64,000 bases of DNA from Microbacterium terrae (lineage in GTDB: Bacteria; Actinomycetota; Actinomycetes; Actinomycetales; Microbacteriaceae): NCBI RefSeq assembly GCF_017831975.1, contig NZ_JAFDSS010000001.1, positions 2,108,001 through 2,172,000 of the forward strand. The letters run 5' to 3'. Under the pieces are notes generated by a model that did no database searches, was not told the DNA's origin, and was given only the letters and a program-made list of their open reading frames with translations. Both the position numbers and the translations under genes were made by a program. This document shows, one piece after another, positions 53,132-62,277 of the stretch (the stretch's first letter is position 1; every line of letters starts with the position of its first letter).

Positions 53132-55390
53132 TCACCGGTTGCGCAGCGCCGAGAGGTGGATGTACCGCTCGGACGAGCCCCACCGCACGAGATACCAGTC
53201 GCGCACGGCGTCGATGACCTCGATGGGAGTCCCACTCCTGGCCGTACTCACCGTCGCTCCCCCGGGCGACGAGCGTACGCTCGTGGACTTCGTCGTCACC
53301 ATCTGCTGCACGGGATAGCTCGCCGCGGCTCCGAAGGAGCCGTTGAGCTTCTCGTACACGGTGCGGGAGATCGCCCGCAGCGCCGCGCGGGAGGGGCCGT
53401 CGAGCCCGATGATCGAGATCGCGTACGTCGACGTCGGCCCGTAGACGACGGCGGTGTCGGACTGGGTCAGCCCCGACGCGATCCACAGCGCGCCCGGCTT
53501 GCTCGCCTGGTTGACACCCGGCGGGATGCCCGAGGCGATGCGCGACCGCCAGATCTGCAGTTCCATGAGCCCGAGCAGTCGCTCGGTGGATGCGGCGCTC
53601 AGCAGCTGCCCCTTCTCGAGCATCCCCACGAACCGGCTGAGATCGTTCGTCGTGGCCCGGTTGCCGGCGTACAGGACGCTCGTGCCTTTGGGGACCGATC
53701 CGTACCTCGATCCGGTGAACCCGGCGGAGCGGATCATGGAGTTGAGAGTCGGAATGCCGATCCAGTGCACGAGGTCGGTGTGGCAGTAGTTGTCGGAGAC
53801 GTGGATCATCACGTGGATGCACGTGCGCACCGTCATCCCCGACGCCAGCTTGGTGTCGAGCGATGCGCGCCCCTGGTCGACCCGCTTCAGGGCCGCCCAC
53901 GCCGCGTAGAGCTTCATCATGCTGGCGGGCTCTCGCGCGGACGTGCCTCCGACACTCGCCACGAGGCTCAGTCCGCCGAGCTCGCGCACGGTGACCGTGA
54001 ACGACCCCGCGTACTTCGACATCGTCGTGCTGATCGCGGCGCGCAGAGAACGCTCGCGGTTGGCCTTCTCAGTCGTGCACGAGGTGTTCGACAGGACCGA
54101 GCCGCCGATCGACGCCGTGCCCCCGACCGCGGTGACGGTCGCACCGGTGCGGGCGATGGCCGATCGCACGTCGTCCGGGACGCACGGCTGGATGCTGTAG
54201 AACAGCGGCTGCCGGTTGACCGCGGCGAGCGCAGCCGCCACCGCCGTGTCATTGGTGGCAACCGGATTCGTCACGATCGCGCGCTTGACCCCCTTCGTCT
54301 CAGCTGCCACCGCCGCAGACAGGGAGTGCGCGCTGCTCGCCCGTCGGCGCTCCACGGTGAATCCGGCCGACTTCAGCGAGGCCTCATAGCCGCTTGAGAC
54401 GGTGCTGCCGCCGAGGATCACGATCCTCCGCGCCTCGACCTCGCGAAGCGCCCTCACCGTCGTGCTGTGAACTGCCGAGACCTTGCCGTCGACGATCAGT
54501 GCCCCGCTGCGGGTCCCCGCCGCAGCCGAGATCGCGATCGGGCCGTCTGCGGTTCCGGCGACACCGGCGAGATAGACGGTGTCGAACGTCGCTCCGTCCT
54601 CCACGAGGATGGTCTGCGAGATCGCCGTCGCGCTGCCACTCGGGTACCGCACGACCGAGGCGCCGGTCGAACGAAGATTCGCCAGCGCTGTCGTCGACAC
54701 CGATCCCCCGGTGTCGACGACCAGGATCGTCGTCGGACCGAGTCGTTCGATCTCGGTGAGCGTGGCCGCCGTGACGCTCGACTGCTTCGTGTAGAGCACG
54801 GGCGCCGCCTTCCGCGCAGCGAGCGCGGCGGCGAGCACGCCATCGACTGCGGCGTACCCGGACGCGACCACGACGGTGTCCGCCCCCGACGGGAAGCCGC
54901 CGCGCGAGACCGCGATCGCTGTGCCGAAACGGTCACTGCCGGAGAGTCGTCCTGCTGCGGGCAGTGCCGGAGCGACCGCCAGCGCGCGTGCGCCTATGCC
55001 GGAATCTGCGTTCGTCTCCTCGTCGTCGCCATCGGGGATCGGCGCCTCGGTCGGGGTCGGGGTCGGGGTGGGGCTCGGCGTCACCGTGGGAGGGTGCGGT
55101 GTCGGCGTGGCGGACGCCGTCGGGCTGACGGATGGTGTCGGACTGACGGATGCTGTCGGACTGACAGCCGGCGATGGAACGACGCCCACTCCCTGCGTCG
55201 GCTCCGGTGTCGCACCCTCGTCCGGCGCGTCGGCCGTCTCGATCGGCGCGTCCGCCGTGGCACTCGGAGTGGGGTCGGGCACGGCGGCATCCGCTGCGGT
55301 GTCGGTCATCGAGACGAGCATCGCCACCGCGAGCAGGAGTGCACCCGCTCGCATCGCTCCCGGTCCGAACATCCGCGTACGTTGCGCCAC
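53132..55390 (-). CDS. Secreted cell-wall-binding class A serine hydrolase with SH3 domain
   Basis: A 752-residue exported protein. Signal peptide ([22 protein letters not shown]), then a Pro/Thr/Ser-rich linker (about residues 38-130), then CWBR2-type wall-binding repeats ([15 protein letters not shown] ... [20 protein letters not shown]). A class A beta-lactamase-like hydrolase follows with SxxK at S490-K493 (ASMMK), SDN at 532-534 and K631-P-G, then a C-terminal SH3 region ([10 protein letters not shown] ... WYLVRWG). It could be a D,D-peptidase or a beta-lactamase relative. GTG at 55390 was chosen for its TAGCGT 10 bases upstream; ATGs at 55372 and 55354 are alternatives. Confidence 0.85.
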   Translation of the reverse strand: MAQRTRMFGPGAMRAGALLLAVAMLVSMTDTAADAAVPDPTPSATADAPIETADAPDEGATPEPTQGVGVVPSPAVSPTASVSPTPSVSPTASATPTPHPPTVTPSPTPTPTPTEAPIPDGDDEETNADSGIGARALAVAPALPAAGRLSGSDRFGTAIAVSRGGFPSGADTVVVASGYAAVDGVLAAALAARKAAPVLYTKQSSVTAATLTEIERLGPTTILVVDTGGSVSTTALANLRSTGASVVRYPSGSATAISQTILVEDGATFDTVYLAGVAGTADGPIAISAAAGTRSGALIVDGKVSAVHSTTVRALREVEARRIVILGGSTVSSGYEASLKSAGFTVERRRASSAHSLSAAVAAETKGVKRAIVTNPVATNDTAVAAALAAVNRQPLFYSIQPCVPDDVRSAIARTGATVTAVGGTASIGGSVLSNTSCTTEKANRERSLRAAISTTMSKYAGSFTVTVRELGGLSLVASVGGTSAREPASMMKLYAAWAALKRVDQGRASLDTKLASGMTVRTCIHVMIHVSDNYCHTDLVHWIGIPTLNSMIRSAGFTGSRYGSVPKGTSVLYAGNRATTNDLSRFVGMLEKGQLLSAASTERLLGLMELQIWRSRIASGIPPGVNQASKPGALWIASGLTQSDTAVVYGPTSTYAISIIGLDGPSRAALRAISRTVYEKLNGSFGAAASYPVQQMVTTKSTSVRSSPGGATVSTARSGTPIEVIDAVRDWYLVRWGSSERYIHLSALRNR
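55101..55172 (-). repeat. 18-bp degenerate tandem repeat in the Pro/Ser/Thr linker
   Basis: About four 18-bp units (GTCGGACTGACGGATGCT type) encode a six-residue SPTxSV pattern in the linker of the secreted hydrolase. Confidence 0.75.
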
Positions 55391-55400
55391 AGTGCACCCG

Positions 55401-55406
55401 ACGCTA
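55401..55406 (-). promoter_or_regulatory. Candidate -10 of the secreted hydrolase
   Basis: TAGCGT on the minus strand, 10 bases before the GTG at 55390, giving a leader of at most a few bases. Confidence 0.35.
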
Positions 55407-55530
55407 CCCCACCGCCCTCGCGCGGCGATGAGATGACCGTGAGAATCGCGCGCCGTCGGCTCCGCCCTCACCACAGCGGAAGCCGCCACCCCTTGTGCGA
55501 ACCCTCCAACGCCTCCGCCGACACCGCCGA

Positions 55531-55536
55531 TAGGGT
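55531..55536 (+). promoter_or_regulatory. -10 element of accD
   Basis: TAGGGT exactly 7 bases before the GTG at 55544, consistent with a leaderless accD-accE mRNA. Confidence 0.55.
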
Positions 55537-55543
55537 GGAATCC

Positions 55544-57133
55544 GTGACCGATCAGCCCGACCTCTCGACGACCGCCGGCAAGATCGCCGACCTCCGCGCC
55601 CGCTACCAGGAGGCGGTGCTCGACGCCGAGGCCGTCGCCCAGCAGAAGCAGCACGCGAAGGGCAAGGGCACCGCCCGTGAGCGAGTGGAGCAGCTCGTCG
55701 ACCCCGGCAGCTTCGTCGAGCTCGACGAATACGTGCGCCACCGCACCGCCGCCTTCGGCATGGACCGGTCGCGCCCGTACGGCGACTCGGTCGTGACCGG
55801 CATCGGCACGATCCACGGCCGCACCGTCGCGGTGTACTCGCAGGACTTCTCGACCTTCGGCGGCTCCCTCGGCGAGGTCGCCGGCGAGAAGATCATCAAG
55901 GTCATGGAGTTCGCGCTGCGCAGCGGCATCCCGATCGTCGGCATCCTCGACTCGGGCGGCGCGCGCATCCAGGAGGGCGTGGTCGCGCTCGGCAAGTACG
56001 GCGAGATCTTCCGCCTCAACACCCGGGCCTCCGGCGTCATCCCCCAGATCTCGATCATCATGGGACCTGCAGCGGGCGGCGCGGTCTACTCCCCCGCCCT
56101 CACCGACTTCGTGGTGATGGTCGACAAGACCAGCCAGATGTTCGTCACCGGACCCGACGTGATCAAGACGGTCACCGGCGAGGACGTCGGCATGGAGGAG
56201 CTCGGCGGCGCGCACACGCACAACACCCGGTCGGGTGTCGCCCACTACCTCGCCGAGGACGAGGAGGACGCGATCGACTACGTCCGCTCGATGCTCGGCT
56301 TCCTCCCCGACAACAACATGGCGGAGCTGCCGGTCTACGAAACCGGATTCGAGTTCGAGACGACGGACTCCGACCGCGCGCTGAACGCGATCATCCCCGA
56401 CTCGCCGAACCAGCCGTACGACATCCACCAGGTCATCCGCGGCATCGTCGACGCCGAGGACTTCCTCGAGGTGCAGCCGCTGTTCGCCCCCAACATCGTC
56501 ATCGGCTTCGGCCGCATCGAGGGCCGCTCGGTGGGCATCATCGCCAATCAGCCGTCGCAGATGGCCGGGACGCTGAACATCGAGGCCGGCGAGAAGGCCA
56601 GCCGCTTCGTGCGGTTCTGCGACGCCTTCTCGATCCCGATCGTCACGCTCGTCGACGTGCCCGGCTACCTCCCCGGCACCGACCAGGAGTGGACGGGCGT
56701 CATCCGCCGCGGCGCGAAGCTGCTCTACGCGTACGCCGAGGCGACCGTGCCGCTGGTCACCGTCATCCTGCGCAAGGCCTACGGCGGCGCGTACATCGTG
56801 ATGGGCTCCAAGCAGCTGGGCGCTGACATCAACCTCGCGTGGCCCACCGCCGAGATCGCCGTCATGGGCGGCCAGGGCGCGGTGAACATCCTCTACCGGG
56901 GCGAGATCAAGAAGGCCGAAGAGGCGGGCGAGGATGTCGCGGCGGTGCGCACGCGCCTCGCGAACGAGTACACCTACAACGTCGCCTCCCCGTTCCTCGC
57001 CGCCGAGCGCGGCGAGCTCGACGGCATCATCGAGCCGGCGGCCACGCGCGTGTCGATCGCGAAGTCGCTCCGGGCACTGCGCGGCAAGCGCGCGAGCCTG
57101 CCGCCCAAGAAGCACGGGAACATCCCGCTGTGA
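55544..57133 (+). CDS. accD: Acyl-CoA carboxylase carboxyltransferase (beta) subunit
   Basis: A 529-residue carboxyltransferase that moves the carboxyl group from biotin to acetyl- or propionyl-CoA. Full length for the actinobacterial AccD5/PccB type. [19 protein letters not shown] at the N-terminus, the crotonase-fold oxyanion segments [10 protein letters not shown] and [15 protein letters not shown], and the late [14 protein letters not shown] and [20 protein letters not shown] are intact. GTG at 55544. It overlaps the epsilon-subunit gene by four bases. Confidence 0.96.
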   Translation: MTDQPDLSTTAGKIADLRARYQEAVLDAEAVAQQKQHAKGKGTARERVEQLVDPGSFVELDEYVRHRTAAFGMDRSRPYGDSVVTGIGTIHGRTVAVYSQDFSTFGGSLGEVAGEKIIKVMEFALRSGIPIVGILDSGGARIQEGVVALGKYGEIFRLNTRASGVIPQISIIMGPAAGGAVYSPALTDFVVMVDKTSQMFVTGPDVIKTVTGEDVGMEELGGAHTHNTRSGVAHYLAEDEEDAIDYVRSMLGFLPDNNMAELPVYETGFEFETTDSDRALNAIIPDSPNQPYDIHQVIRGIVDAEDFLEVQPLFAPNIVIGFGRIEGRSVGIIANQPSQMAGTLNIEAGEKASRFVRFCDAFSIPIVTLVDVPGYLPGTDQEWTGVIRRGAKLLYAYAEATVPLVTVILRKAYGGAYIVMGSKQLGADINLAWPTAEIAVMGGQGAVNILYRGEIKKAEEAGEDVAAVRTRLANEYTYNVASPFLAAERGELDGIIEPAATRVSIAKSLRALRGKRASLPPKKHGNIPL

Positions 57134-57351
57134 CGGGCGACGCAGGCGAGAGCGTCTCGATCGAGGTGCGCCGGGGCTCTCCCACCGAGGAGGAGCTCGC
57201 GGCGCTCATCGCCGTCGTCACCGACAGGTACTCCGGCGAGGCCGCCGAGGCCGTCGCCGAGGAGGATGCCGCGCGGTCGGCATGGAGCGTCTCGCAGCGC
57301 GGGCTGCGCGAGCCGCTCCGACGCGAGCTCGGCTGGGTCCGCGGGGCCTGA
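57130..57351 (+). CDS. accE: Acyl-CoA carboxylase epsilon subunit
   Basis: A 73-residue subunit specific to actinobacterial carboxylases. The conserved core [20 protein letters not shown] is followed by a C-terminal helix ([17 protein letters not shown]). It stabilises or activates the alpha-beta complex. GTG at 57130 overlaps the accD stop codon (GTGA), so expression is coupled. Confidence 0.9.
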   Translation: MTGDAGESVSIEVRRGSPTEEELAALIAVVTDRYSGEAAEAVAEEDAARSAWSVSQRGLREPLRRELGWVRGA

Positions 57352-57508
57352 ACGACGCGGTGCGGTGGCCCGAACGCGTCTGCGCGCGTGTCCCCCGAAA
57401 TACCTACAGACGGATTCCTTGACGGGCCGGATACTTGATCTTGCTGGAACGCTTCTGCGTTCGGTCGACTCGCTCTCCCGCTCTGCGGCAGACCTCGAGT
57501 TCGGCCAC

Positions 57509-57535
57509 GTGGACGGTTTTCGGGTAACCGTCCAC
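57509..57535. repeat. Perfect inverted repeat, first of two adjacent hairpins
   Basis: A 10-bp perfect stem GTGGACGGTT / AACCGTCCAC with loop TTCGGGT, located 158 bases after accE. Confidence 0.8.
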
Positions 57536-57537
57536 TA

Positions 57538-57570
57538 GGCGAGGGGCGGGCGGCTTCGCCGCCCCTCGCC
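57538..57570. terminator. Perfect GC hairpin, probable terminator
   Basis: A 12-bp perfect stem GGCGAGGGGCGG / CCGCCCCTCGCC with a 9-base loop, three bases after the previous hairpin. It lies between convergent operons, so it could stop transcription from both sides. Confidence 0.6.
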
Positions 57571-57843
57571 TCCTTCTCGCTCCGCTCCCCGCCCCGGTAT
57601 CCCTCCCCCATCGGGTCGGGGGGCGCGATAGCCTCACCGGCCGTGCGCCGGAGCGCGAGACGGTCGTCGCGCCGGTACGGCGCCATCGCGGCGCGTGCAG
57701 GATGCAGCACGCGGTCGCCGAGCGCGGGAACGCGCCGCTGCGGCGCGGCCAGGATGCTGTCCCTCCGCGCCCGCGGGAGTGCGCCACGCGCTCGCGGAGG
57801 GCGCGGGAGCCCTGCGCCCGTGCGAACGGCGCGGCGAACGCTG

Positions 57844-58965
57844 CTACGCGGCGCCCGGGTGGGCGATCTCGCGCCAGAGGTCGACTTCGTCCTCGTCGGA
57901 GTGCCCGCCGCCGACGGCGGTCGAGCGCCCCACCACGGTGACGGCGACCCGAGCGTCGGGCGAGGTGCGGATGTAGAGCCGCTCCGAGGCCGCGGTGCGC
58001 AGCGTCTCGGCGAGCTGCCCGCGGATGACCGAGAGGTCGCTTTCGTCGATCCCCTCGAGGCCGCCCTCATCGAGCACGGTGACGTGCGCCCCGCGACGCC
58101 GTGCCCGCTCGAGCTCGCCGCGCACCTCGTCGTCGAGCAGGCGAGGGCCGCGCATCTCGTCGCGCAGGCGCCCCTCGGCGAGCCGCGCCTCGAGTCGGTC
58201 CTCCGCGGTGAGGGTGCCGCCCTGAGCGATCGCCCGCGAGAGCACGGGGCCGGCGGCGGTGAGCGCCTGCTGCACCCGCACGCGGCGCTCACGGCGCCGC
58301 GCGAGCTGCGACGCCTGCCAGGCCGACGCCGCCCTCTGCAGACCGGCGAGCCGGGCGGTGTCGCGCTCGGCGCGATCGAGCGACCACACCAGCAGCTGCG
58401 CGACCCCCACCCACACGATCGATCCGACGAGCCCGAGAGCGAGAGCCGCGGCCGGGCCGATCCACACCATCGACGCGATCGCGAGGAGCGCGGTGCCCAC
58501 CCACGCCGTCCAGGGGCGGCGGCGCACCATCACGATGGTCATGAGGGCCCCGATGCCGCCGAGGTACCAGGTGGCGAAGGGCGCGGTCCGTGCGTCCGGA
58601 CCCACCGCGTAGGCGACGGCACTCGGCACCAGGACGGCGCACACGAGCGCCAGCACCTGCGCGGCCATCGGGAGCGGGGCCGCGGCACGCGCCGGCTCGG
58701 TCGCGGTACCGGGTTCGGCGGTCTCGGCATCCGTGACCGCGGTTTCGGCGGGGACGCCGTCGGACTCGGCGTCATCGTCGTCGACACCGCGCGCGCGGCG
58801 CGGCTCCCACACGACGCACAGCAGCGTGGTGAGCAGATAGAGCCCGAGGGTGGCCACGATCACCAGCGGCGCGACGACCGGCTCGGTCCACCAGAGGCCG
58901 CGTGCAGCGAGGTACGCCGTGAATGCGACGGCGAGTGCGACGAGGACGTTCTTGACGCTGATCAC
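57844..58965 (-). CDS. Membrane protein of unknown function downstream of a two-component system
   Basis: A 373-residue protein. Two N-terminal helices (about residues 5-50), an acidic linker, four further helices (about 95-200), then a charged cytoplasmic domain with a coiled-coil-like segment (LQRAASAWQASQLARRRERRVRVQ). A compact C-terminal part ends WREIAHPGAA. No known domain recognised. The GTG at 58965 has GGAGGATC upstream and overlaps the kinase stop (GTGA); an ATG six codons upstream is the alternative. Co-translation suggests it is a partner or target of the kinase. Confidence 0.75.
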   Translation of the reverse strand: MISVKNVLVALAVAFTAYLAARGLWWTEPVVAPLVIVATLGLYLLTTLLCVVWEPRRARGVDDDDAESDGVPAETAVTDAETAEPGTATEPARAAAPLPMAAQVLALVCAVLVPSAVAYAVGPDARTAPFATWYLGGIGALMTIVMVRRRPWTAWVGTALLAIASMVWIGPAAALALGLVGSIVWVGVAQLLVWSLDRAERDTARLAGLQRAASAWQASQLARRRERRVRVQQALTAAGPVLSRAIAQGGTLTAEDRLEARLAEGRLRDEMRGPRLLDDEVRGELERARRRGAHVTVLDEGGLEGIDESDLSVIRGQLAETLRTAASERLYIRTSPDARVAVTVVGRSTAVGGGHSDEDEVDLWREIAHPGAA

Positions 58966-60209
58966 GAGATCCTCCGCCTCCAACGGATCGTGACCACGGT
59001 CCCGTCCTGCCCCGAGGCGATGCTGGCCGTGGCGCCGACGGCCGCGACCCGGGCGAGGATCGAGGCGCGGATGCCCAGACGATCATCCTCCACGGAGTCG
59101 ACGTCGAACCCCTCGCCGCGGTCGACCACCGAGATGTCCACGCCGGCGTGGTCTCCGGCGACGGTCAGGGTGAGTCCCGCACCGCCGGCGTGCTGAAGCG
59201 CGTTGGCGACCGCCTGCGTGGCGGCGAGCGCGAGCGCCGCGGCGATGCGTCCGGGCAGCGCCGGGGCCTCGTCGTCGATCGTGCGCACCGCGCGCAGGTC
59301 TGCGCCGAGCTCTCGCGCCGCCTGCTCGATCGCGTCGGCGATGTCGTCGGGTGTGCGCGGCTCGTCGGTGCCCTCACGCGAATCCTGCTCCGTGTTGGCC
59401 AGACGCGTCAGCGCCTCGCGCGCCATCGTCACCGCGAGGGCTCGCTCGCGGGGCGTCTCGGCCCGCTCGGCGGCGATGAGCGCAGCGAGCACGCTGTCGT
59501 GCATGAGTGCGGCGACTTCGACGCGCTCCTGCTCGAGGGCGTCGGCGGCGGCAGCCTCGGCGTAGGAGGCGACCGCCTGCGCGCGCGTCTGATCTACGCC
59601 CGCGGCGACCGAGCGGAACACCCACCCGAGCGTCAGCAGCATCGACCCCAGGATCAGGGCGAACGAGACGTCGAGCGCCACCCCGATGATGAACTCCTGC
59701 GAGAAGCCGACCTGGATGAGCCGCACGAGCCCGTACATGAGCGGCACCGCGGCGGTCCACACGATCTGCAGCGGCATCGGGAACGCGAGCACCGCGGCGA
59801 GCGTCGCGATGTTCACCAGGTACCAGATCCACGGCTGGGATGTCGCCTCGGGAGCCGACTGCACCGTCGCGATCGGCCACGCGATGAGGGCGAGCACGTA
59901 GGCGAGCGCGAAGACACCGGCGCTGACCCGCACCCCGCGGCCGACGAGGCACGCGAGGATCATCACGGCCAGCGGCCCGAAAACGCCGATCATGAGGGGC
60001 GTGTGCCACGCCGGCCGCTCGTCGTAGGGCCCGAGCGCAGTGAGGAACGCCTGCATCCCGAGCGCGAGCGAACCGAGACCCGCCACGAGCGAGATGATCC
60101 GCTCGACCCGGGTGCGGGTGAACGATCCGACGCCGCCGTGCACACCGCGTGCGGACGGGATGAGGCGCCAGGCGCTCTCGAGGAGGGTCGTCGGCGCCTC
60201 AGCTGCCAC
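58962..60209 (-). CDS. Sensor histidine kinase, NarL/DesK type
   Basis: A 415-residue kinase with about six to seven membrane helices (residues 35-205), then a dimerisation helix with the phospho-acceptor in ERVEVAALMHDSVLAALIAAERAE. A HATPase domain follows (N-box QAVANALQHA, G1 DRGEGFD, GIRASIL). The lack of a large external domain suggests it senses membrane state or a cue within the membrane. GTG at 60209 overlaps the response-regulator gene by 11 bases. Signal unknown. Confidence 0.88.
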   Translation of the reverse strand: MAAEAPTTLLESAWRLIPSARGVHGGVGSFTRTRVERIISLVAGLGSLALGMQAFLTALGPYDERPAWHTPLMIGVFGPLAVMILACLVGRGVRVSAGVFALAYVLALIAWPIATVQSAPEATSQPWIWYLVNIATLAAVLAFPMPLQIVWTAAVPLMYGLVRLIQVGFSQEFIIGVALDVSFALILGSMLLTLGWVFRSVAAGVDQTRAQAVASYAEAAAADALEQERVEVAALMHDSVLAALIAAERAETPRERALAVTMAREALTRLANTEQDSREGTDEPRTPDDIADAIEQAARELGADLRAVRTIDDEAPALPGRIAAALALAATQAVANALQHAGGAGLTLTVAGDHAGVDISVVDRGEGFDVDSVEDDRLGIRASILARVAAVGATASIASGQDGTVVTIRWRRRIS

Positions 60210-60873
60210 TGGCGATCCCGCCGATGTCCGTGGGTTCGACGAGGAGTCCGTCCTCCATCGCCCGACGGGCGAGGTCGACCTTGGTCGGTGCGGGGCGACC
60301 GACCTCGACGTACTTCACCCGGATGCGGGTGATGTTCTCCTTGGCGGTCGAATACGCGATGCCCAGTCGCTCGGCGACCATCTTGAGCGGGAGCCCGGCG
60401 GCGTACAGGCGGAGCACCTCGCGCTCGCGAGCCGACAGCTGGGCGTCGGCGAACTCGCGATCGCCTTCGACGGCGCTCGCCCACTCGACGTTGTTGAGGG
60501 GCTCCCCCCGGGCGACGGTGCGGATGGCGGCGATGACGTCGTCGATCGGCGACGCCTTGCTGACCACGCCGGTGGCGCCTGCCGACAGCGCCTCGCGCAC
60601 GGCTGCCGGCCGGTCGGCGACGCTGTGGATGATGACGCTCGATCCGTCGGCGACCAGCGCGCGCACGTTCTCGGTCACCGTCGTGCCGTCGCCGAGCGTG
60701 AGGTCGAGCACGACCACGTCCGCCGGCGCGGCGGCGGCGAACGAACGCCAGTCGAGGTACTCGGTGACGTTGCTCCCCGAGAAGACGACCTGCTTGGTGC
60801 CGCTGCGCGCGCACGCGGCGGCGAGTCCGAGTCGCACCGACTCGTGGTCGTCGATCAGGGCCACGCGTGTCAT
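60199..60873 (-). CDS. Response regulator, LuxR/NarL type
   Basis: A 224-residue regulator. The receiver domain has the acidic pocket in VALIDDHESVR and the phospho-acceptor Asp in VVVLDLTLGDG. A LuxR helix-turn-helix follows (LSAREREVLRLYAAGLPLKMVAERLGIAYSTAKENITRIRVKY). Partner of the adjacent kinase. ATG at 60873 has TAGGCT 7 bases upstream, so the operon mRNA is probably leaderless. Confidence 0.92.
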   Translation of the reverse strand: MTRVALIDDHESVRLGLAAACARSGTKQVVFSGSNVTEYLDWRSFAAAAPADVVVLDLTLGDGTTVTENVRALVADGSSVIIHSVADRPAAVREALSAGATGVVSKASPIDDVIAAIRTVARGEPLNNVEWASAVEGDREFADAQLSAREREVLRLYAAGLPLKMVAERLGIAYSTAKENITRIRVKYVEVGRPAPTKVDLARRAMEDGLLVEPTDIGGIASGS

Positions 60874-60880
60874 GTCCGCC

Positions 60881-60886
60881 AGCCTA
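60881..60886 (-). promoter_or_regulatory. -10 element of the two-component operon
   Basis: TAGGCT on the minus strand, 7 bases before the ATG at 60873. No -35 recognised. Confidence 0.5.
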
Positions 60887-60919
60887 TCCACCCCGCGCCG
60901 GGTCGTCGCCGCAGCACCG

Positions 60920-62242
60920 TCATGCCCGGCCGAGCACGGCGACGGCCTCGACGTGGTGCGACGCGGGGAACAGGTCGAGCGCGCGCACGCGCGATGCTTC
61001 GTAGCCCGATTCGCGGAAGGTGCGGAGGTCTCGTGCCAGCGCCACGGGATCACACGCGACGTAGACGACGGTCTCGGGGCCGAGGGCGGCGATCTGCTCG
61101 ACGACCTCGCGTCCGGCACCCGCCCGGGGCGGGTCGAGCAGCACCACGCCGCGCGCGAGCCTGTCGCGTTCGGCGGCGGATGCCTCGGCCGCGAGCCGGG
61201 CGATCCATCGGTCGACGCGCCCGGTCTCGGCGCGGGCCCCGACCCAGTCGACGAGGTTCTCGCCGGCGTGGTCGGTCGCACGGGGGTCGGACTCGACGCT
61301 CGTCACGCGCGTCGCCGGGCCTCCCAGATCGCCGAGGGTCGCAGCGAACAGCCCGACGCCGCCGTAGAGGTCGAGGTGCCACGCGTCGGGGTCGATCGCG
61401 GGCCCATCGGGGCGCAGCGCCCGCAGCTCGGCGGCGACCGCTCGGGTCAGCGTCTGCGCCGCCAGCCGGTGCACCTGCCAGAAGCCGCCCACGTCGAGGC
61501 GGAACTCCCGCCCATCGACGCTCTCGCGGATCACCTCCGGAGTGGGCTCCTTCGGTCGCGGCTTCGGTGCGGGGGCGCCGCGGCCGCGCCGACGATCGCC
61601 ACCGCGAGCGGGCGGACGCACGGCGTCGGGGCGGGGCAGCACCCGCACCCGGCCATCGGCGGGCTGCACGAGATCGATGCGGCCGAGCTCGCCGCCGCGC
61701 AGGCGCAGCGCAGCCTCGGCGACAGCCGGCGTCGCCAGGGGCAGGTCCTCCACGGGAACGACCCGGTGGCTGCGCGCCGCGAACGGGCCTATGCGGCCGT
61801 CGCCGTCGACGTGCAGGCTCACCCGGGTGCGCCAGCCGGTCCCGTCGGCGGAGTCGCCGTCGGGCGCCTCGATCGCCACGGGCGCCGAGTCGATGCCGCC
61901 GACGCGCTCGAACGCCTCACGCAGCACCTGCAGCTTCAGCCGCCGCTGCTCGCCGAGCTCGATGTGCCCGAAGTCGGCTCCGCCCGGTCGCGCCTCGGGG
62001 GCGACGTCGATGTCGGCCTGGCGCCAGACATGCGGCCGGCGGTGCGGCGACGCATCCAGCACCTCGAGGGCGTCACCGCGCCAGAACGACTTCTTCGACG
62101 TGTCGGTGAGTCGCACCCGCACCCGCTCGCCGGGGATCGCGTCGGGCACGAAGACGACGCGGCCTTCGTGACGGCCGACGAACACCCCGCCGTGGGCGAC
62201 GCCCGTGATGTCGAGGTCGATGGTCTCTCCGGGTGCACTCAC
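60920..62242 (-). CDS. RNA m5U methyltransferase, TrmA/RlmD-like
   Basis: A 440-residue S-adenosylmethionine-dependent enzyme. N-terminal TRAM domain (DLDITGVAHGGVFVGRHEGRVVFVPDAIPGERVRV). A methyltransferase fold follows with motif I DLYGGVGLFA, DPPRAG, and the catalytic cysteine in VYVACDPVALARDL. The four-cysteine iron-sulfur cluster of E. coli RlmD is absent, as in many Gram-positive relatives. The substrate is probably a uridine in 23S rRNA or tRNA; which one is not readable. GTG at 62242 has TAGGCT 6 bases upstream. Confidence 0.88.
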   Translation of the reverse strand: MSAPGETIDLDITGVAHGGVFVGRHEGRVVFVPDAIPGERVRVRLTDTSKKSFWRGDALEVLDASPHRRPHVWRQADIDVAPEARPGGADFGHIELGEQRRLKLQVLREAFERVGGIDSAPVAIEAPDGDSADGTGWRTRVSLHVDGDGRIGPFAARSHRVVPVEDLPLATPAVAEAALRLRGGELGRIDLVQPADGRVRVLPRPDAVRPPARGGDRRRGRGAPAPKPRPKEPTPEVIRESVDGREFRLDVGGFWQVHRLAAQTLTRAVAAELRALRPDGPAIDPDAWHLDLYGGVGLFAATLGDLGGPATRVTSVESDPRATDHAGENLVDWVGARAETGRVDRWIARLAAEASAAERDRLARGVVLLDPPRAGAGREVVEQIAALGPETVVYVACDPVALARDLRTFRESGYEASRVRALDLFPASHHVEAVAVLGRA

Positions 62243-62248
62243 CCGTCG

Positions 62249-62271
62249 AGCCTACGGCGCGTGGGTACGGT
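62249..62271. promoter_or_regulatory. Back-to-back promoters of the RNA methyltransferase and maf genes
   Basis: TAGGCT (minus strand, 62249-62254) lies 6 bases before the GTG at 62242, and TACGGT (plus strand, 62266-62271) lies 6 bases before the ATG at 62278. Only 35 bp separate the two start codons, so the polymerases must compete for the same DNA. Confidence 0.6.
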
Positions 62272-62277
62272 GGTGCC

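Larger units (their letters stand above)
57352..57843. other. 492-bp gap without a recognisable gene
   Basis: The first third (57400-57540) is less GC-rich than its surroundings and is open in both directions without homology I can name. The minus-strand reading ending at 57404 is Lys/Arg-rich and could be the tail of a broken gene. Two hairpins follow (57509-57570). The rest (57571-57843) is very GC-rich and shows no Shine-Dalgarno, promoter or conserved frame. Confidence 0.5.

Noticed and set aside
53132-57115. Single minus-strand open frame of about 1300 codons
   Set aside because: Only the part from 55390 down has signal peptide, domains and catalytic motifs. The upstream half lies antisense to accD and is an open shadow caused by high GC.
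57404-57787. Minus-strand gene of 127 codons in the gap after accE
   Set aside because: No Shine-Dalgarno, no leaderless-type -10, no recognisable domain, and most of the frame is Arg-rich shadow; only its last 45 codons look protein-like, so it is mentioned as a possible remnant.
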